Positions 61,260-64,000 of a stretch of DNA of 64,000 nucleotides are shown here, piece by piece. Source of the DNA: Acetomicrobium hydrogeniformans (GTDB lineage Bacteria > Synergistota > Synergistia > Synergistales > JAFGMB01). The stretch is from positions 62,001 through 126,000 of the forward strand of contig JAENYO010000008.1 in NCBI GenBank assembly GCA_016841745.1. The letters are read 5' to 3'. The notes below the pieces were generated by a model. The model saw only the letters and a list, made by a program, of their open reading frames with translations, was not told the DNA's origin and made no database searches. The position numbers and the translations under genes are program-made. How positions within the stretch are numbered: position 1 is the first letter of the stretch; the number at the start of each line of letters is the position of its first letter.

Positions 61260-63920
61260 ATGGTTGAAGGTTCAGATTCAAAATATGTCTATAACTTCAG
61301 TGAAGGAAATTCAGGGATGAAAGCACTTCTGGGAGGAAAAGGAGCAAACCTAGCCCAGATGACTGTTAATGGTATTCCCGTTCCACCTGGTTTTACTATC
61401 ACTACATCGGCATGCCTGCAATATCTCCGGTCGGGTCCGGAATTCCTTGAAGGTATATGGCATGATGTTCTTTCTGCTGTGAGATCAATGGAGAATGAAA
61501 CGGGCAAAATATTCGGGGGTGAAGATAATCCCCTCCTGGTTTCTGTCCGTTCAGGAGCACCCGTTTCGATGCCAGGAATGATGGATACTATCCTGAATCT
61601 TGGACTTAACAAAATAACAGTTGAAATCATGGCCCGCATTTCTGGTGACAGACGATTTGCTTTTGATAGTTACCGAAGGTTTATCCAGATGTATTCCAAC
61701 GTTGTAATGGGAATTGACAGCGAGGTCTTTGAATCAGCCCTGAAAAAAGTCAGACAGAAGGAAAATGTTAATTATGATCATGAAATCAGTGCAACAGCTC
61801 TTGAAGTACTGGTAAGTGAATTCCTGGAGATCTACAGGAGCAGGACTTACACGGATTTCCCCGAAGACCCCTGGATACAGCTTAAAAGTGCTACTGAAGC
61901 TGTTTTTGACAGCTGGAACAATCAGAGGGCTAAAACCTACAGGAAGATCCATTCCATTCCGGACGATCTCGGAACTGCCGTAAACGTCGTTGCCATGGTC
62001 TTTGGTAATTCCAGTAATACATCCGGTACAGGTGTATGTTTTACCAGGAATCCCGCCACAGGATCCAAGGACCTCTACGGTGAATTCCTGGTCAATGCCC
62101 AGGGAGAGGACGTCGTGGCCGGTATCCGCACCCCCATGGATATCTCAAGGCTCAAAGAGATATTTCCCAAGATCTACAAGGAGCTTTTTAAGATCTGTTA
62201 TTCTCTTGAGTCCTTTTACAGGGACATGCAGGACATAGAATTTACAATAGAGAATGGCAGACTATATATTCTTCAGACCAGAACAGGTAAGAGGAGTGCT
62301 GCTGCTGCTGTCCGTATCGGTGTCGAGATGGTTTCGGAAGGCCTTATTGACCACAGAATTGCAGTTTCGCGGGTAACTCCAAGACAGGTCGAACTTTTAC
62401 TACATGATCAGTTTGATCCCGATGCGGATGTCTCAATACTTGCGTCAGGACTTCCTGCATCTCCCGGTGCGGCTGTAGGCCAGGTCGTCTTTGACCCTGA
62501 CGTGGCTGTTCATATGAAAGAGGAGGGTATAAGTGTAATCCTTGCCCGTCCTGAAACGACTCCCGATGATGTCCATGGGCTATATGCAGCTGAAGGAGTA
62601 GTTACCAGCCGGGGAGGCATGACAAGTCATGCTGCTGTTGTTGCAAGAGGACTTGGTAAACCATGTGTGAGCGGGTGTGAAGAGTTGGATGTGGATCTTG
62701 AAAATGAGGTCATAAGAGTTGGTAATACAACAATAACCAAAGGAGAAATTCTTTCCATAGATGGAAGCACAGGAAAGATAGTTCTTGGTGAAGTCCCTCT
62801 TGTAAAAGCTTCAATAAGTCCTGAGTTTGAGACCTTTCTTCAATGGTGTGATGAGATAGCTGTACTTGAGGTCTGGGCAAATTCAGATACACCAGATGAT
62901 GCTGTAAGGGCGAAGGACTTTGGAGCAAAAGGGATCGGTTTATGCCGAACGGAACACATGTTTATGGCTGTGGACAGATTGCCTGTCATGCAGGAGATGA
63001 TAATATCTGATAACCCAGATGACAGGAGGGCAAAGCTTGACAAACTTCAGGCAATGCAGAAGGAAGACTTCAAAAGCATATTCAAGGCCATGGATGGACT
63101 CCCGGTCATAATACGTCTTCTTGATCCGCCGCTCCATGAATTTCTCCCAAAAGAAGAAGAACTCATGAGGTATCTTGATGATCTTGAAGAAAGCGGGTTC
63201 CGCAACAGTCTGGAAGATGAAAAGGTGCATAAGGCCATTGAAATGGTTCGTTCTCTAAGAGAAGCCAATCCCATGATGGGTTTCAGGGGTTGCCGTTTGG
63301 GCATAATCCATCCAGAAATATACCAAATGCAGATCCGGGCTATTTTTCAAGCCCTTGTAGAAGTGAAAAAAAAGGGGATAGACGCCGCACCTGAAATAAT
63401 GGTTCCCCTGGTTAGTGTTATCGAAGAACTTCTTTCTATTAAAGAAATGATAAAACAGATCGCCAGCGATTTCCAGAAACTTTCCGGACTGGAACTGTAT
63501 TACAAAACAGGAACCATGATAGAATTACCCAGGGCAGCTTGTGTGGCGGACGAACTGGCGGAGGAAACCGAATTCTTCAGTTTCGGTACCAATGACCTTA
63601 CTCAGACAACCCTTGGAATATCAAGGGACGATGCTGAGGCCAAGTTCCTTCTTAAGTATGTGAAAAAGGGTATTATGAAGGAAAATCCCTTCAATAGCAT
63701 CGACAGGAAAGGGGTCGGATTCCTAATGTCTCTTGCCGTGCGAAAGGGAAGAAAAGTCAAACCTGATATGTCCATTGGTATATGTGGTGAACATGGGGGC
63801 GACCCGGATAGCATTGCCTTCTGTCACTCCCTGGGATTGAACTATGTAAGCTGTTCTCCCTACAGAGTTCCGGTAGCAAGAATATCTGCAGCTCATGCGC
63901 AGTTGGGTCTTATAAAATAA
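61260..63920 (+). CDS. ppdK: Pyruvate, phosphate dikinase
   Basis: PPDK converts pyruvate, ATP and phosphate to PEP, AMP and pyrophosphate, reversibly. The 886-residue enzyme starts with an ATP-grasp domain (GGKGANLAQM, SVRSGAPVSMPGMMDT). The swivelling phosphohistidine domain follows with GGMTSHAAVVARG (His near 457), then the PEP/pyruvate barrel with LCRTEHMF and the C-terminal SPYRVPVARISAAHAQL. GGMMDT-type motifs and length mark PPDK rather than PEP synthase. The ATG at 61260 is nine bases from GGAGGGA. Confidence 0.97.
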   Translation: MVEGSDSKYVYNFSEGNSGMKALLGGKGANLAQMTVNGIPVPPGFTITTSACLQYLRSGPEFLEGIWHDVLSAVRSMENETGKIFGGEDNPLLVSVRSGAPVSMPGMMDTILNLGLNKITVEIMARISGDRRFAFDSYRRFIQMYSNVVMGIDSEVFESALKKVRQKENVNYDHEISATALEVLVSEFLEIYRSRTYTDFPEDPWIQLKSATEAVFDSWNNQRAKTYRKIHSIPDDLGTAVNVVAMVFGNSSNTSGTGVCFTRNPATGSKDLYGEFLVNAQGEDVVAGIRTPMDISRLKEIFPKIYKELFKICYSLESFYRDMQDIEFTIENGRLYILQTRTGKRSAAAAVRIGVEMVSEGLIDHRIAVSRVTPRQVELLLHDQFDPDADVSILASGLPASPGAAVGQVVFDPDVAVHMKEEGISVILARPETTPDDVHGLYAAEGVVTSRGGMTSHAAVVARGLGKPCVSGCEELDVDLENEVIRVGNTTITKGEILSIDGSTGKIVLGEVPLVKASISPEFETFLQWCDEIAVLEVWANSDTPDDAVRAKDFGAKGIGLCRTEHMFMAVDRLPVMQEMIISDNPDDRRAKLDKLQAMQKEDFKSIFKAMDGLPVIIRLLDPPLHEFLPKEEELMRYLDDLEESGFRNSLEDEKVHKAIEMVRSLREANPMMGFRGCRLGIIHPEIYQMQIRAIFQALVEVKKKGIDAAPEIMVPLVSVIEELLSIKEMIKQIASDFQKLSGLELYYKTGTMIELPRAACVADELAEETEFFSFGTNDLTQTTLGISRDDAEAKFLLKYVKKGIMKENPFNSIDRKGVGFLMSLAVRKGRKVKPDMSIGICGEHGGDPDSIAFCHSLGLNYVSCSPYRVPVARISAAHAQLGLIK

Positions 63921-63928
63921 GAAAGGGG

Positions 63929-64000
63929 TTGTTCAAACTGACCCGGAAATACATCAAGTGGTTCAATGAAATATCCAAAAAAGATATTCCTCTTGTAGGT
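63929..64000 (+). CDS. Probable phosphoenolpyruvate synthase, start of gene only
   Basis: The window ends 72 bases into an open frame that reads LFKLTRKYIKWFNEIS then KKDIPLVG. The pattern KYIKWFNEISKKDIPLVG matches the start of pyruvate, water dikinase (PpsA), which makes PEP from pyruvate and ATP, and normally continues GGK. The start is TTG at 63929 or a non-standard codon at 63938. With only 24 residues visible, other PEP-utilizing phosphotransferases remain possible. Confidence 0.6.
   Translation, partial: MFKLTRKYIKWFNEISKKDIPLVG

Noticed and set aside
1-64000. Search for CRISPR arrays, transposases, phage genes and integration sites next to the two tRNAs
   Set aside because: No direct-repeat arrays, transposase or integrase motifs, or tRNA 3'-end duplications were seen by eye.

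Overview
The window looks like a stretch of chromosome from an anaerobic, amino-acid-using bacterium, most probably of the Synergistota, with a clostridial Firmicute as the alternative. This is inferred from gene content and order: Firmicute-like housekeeping clusters (pheT-zapA-cvpA-mutS2; cdaA-cdaR-glmM; phoH-pgpH-ybeY-cdd-era-recO-glyQS-ppsR-ppdK), a flavin-dependent ThyX, a TAXI-type solute-binding protein, a branched-chain-amino-acid type ABC transporter, an ornithine/alanine racemase homologue and a HutP-family protein. No 16S rRNA gene is present, so the assignment cannot be confirmed here. About ten genes appear to start with TTG. No insertion sequence, prophage or CRISPR array was seen.

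Layout. 1-4.8 kb: the 3' part of pheT, then zapA, cvpA and mutS2. 4.9-5.6 kb: tRNA-Arg(CCG) and a 600-base gene-free leader ending in a strong hairpin terminator and a second perfect hairpin. 5.6-10.3 kb: livJHMGF uptake operon. 10.4-15 kb: accessory transport region with a sodium:solute symporter, a long-form AlaX tRNA-editing protein, an orphan TAXI binding protein on the minus strand with a predicted structured leader, and a divergent HutP-like gene. 15-19 kb: rpmE, thyX, yqhQ, prfA, prmC. 19-22.4 kb: a thioredoxin reductase fused to a cysteine-less thioredoxin-like domain, a PfkB-family sugar kinase and a secreted M48 protease. 22.4-30 kb: dnaX-dnaE, pyk and a Nudix hydrolase. 30-38.6 kb: nfo, a racemase, the c-di-AMP cyclase module, glmM, galU, a glmS ribozyme and glmS. 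38.6-40.7 kb: a minus-strand islet of a secreted unknown protein, a CPBP protease and a small membrane protein. 40.8-50 kb: tRNA-Gln(TTG), glmU, prs, rplY, pth, mfd, mazG and a biotin-less carboxyltransferase. 50-64 kb: the phoH-to-ppdK cluster, ending in the start of a probable PEP synthase.

The genes join into recognisable pathways. glmM, glmS, glmU and galU supply UDP-GlcNAc and UDP-glucose for the envelope, with glmS controlled by its ribozyme. cdaA/cdaR and pgpH make and break c-di-AMP. pyk, ppsR, ppdK and the probable ppsA control flow between pyruvate and PEP, as expected for an organism that makes sugars from amino acids. The best candidates for something undescribed are RNA-level: the TAXI leader beside the HutP homologue, the liv leader with its Phe-rich mini-ORF lying in the terminator, and a perfect hairpin that hides the ribosome binding site of the gene after ybeY. 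All structures and starts were read by eye; no alignment, folding or database search was run.
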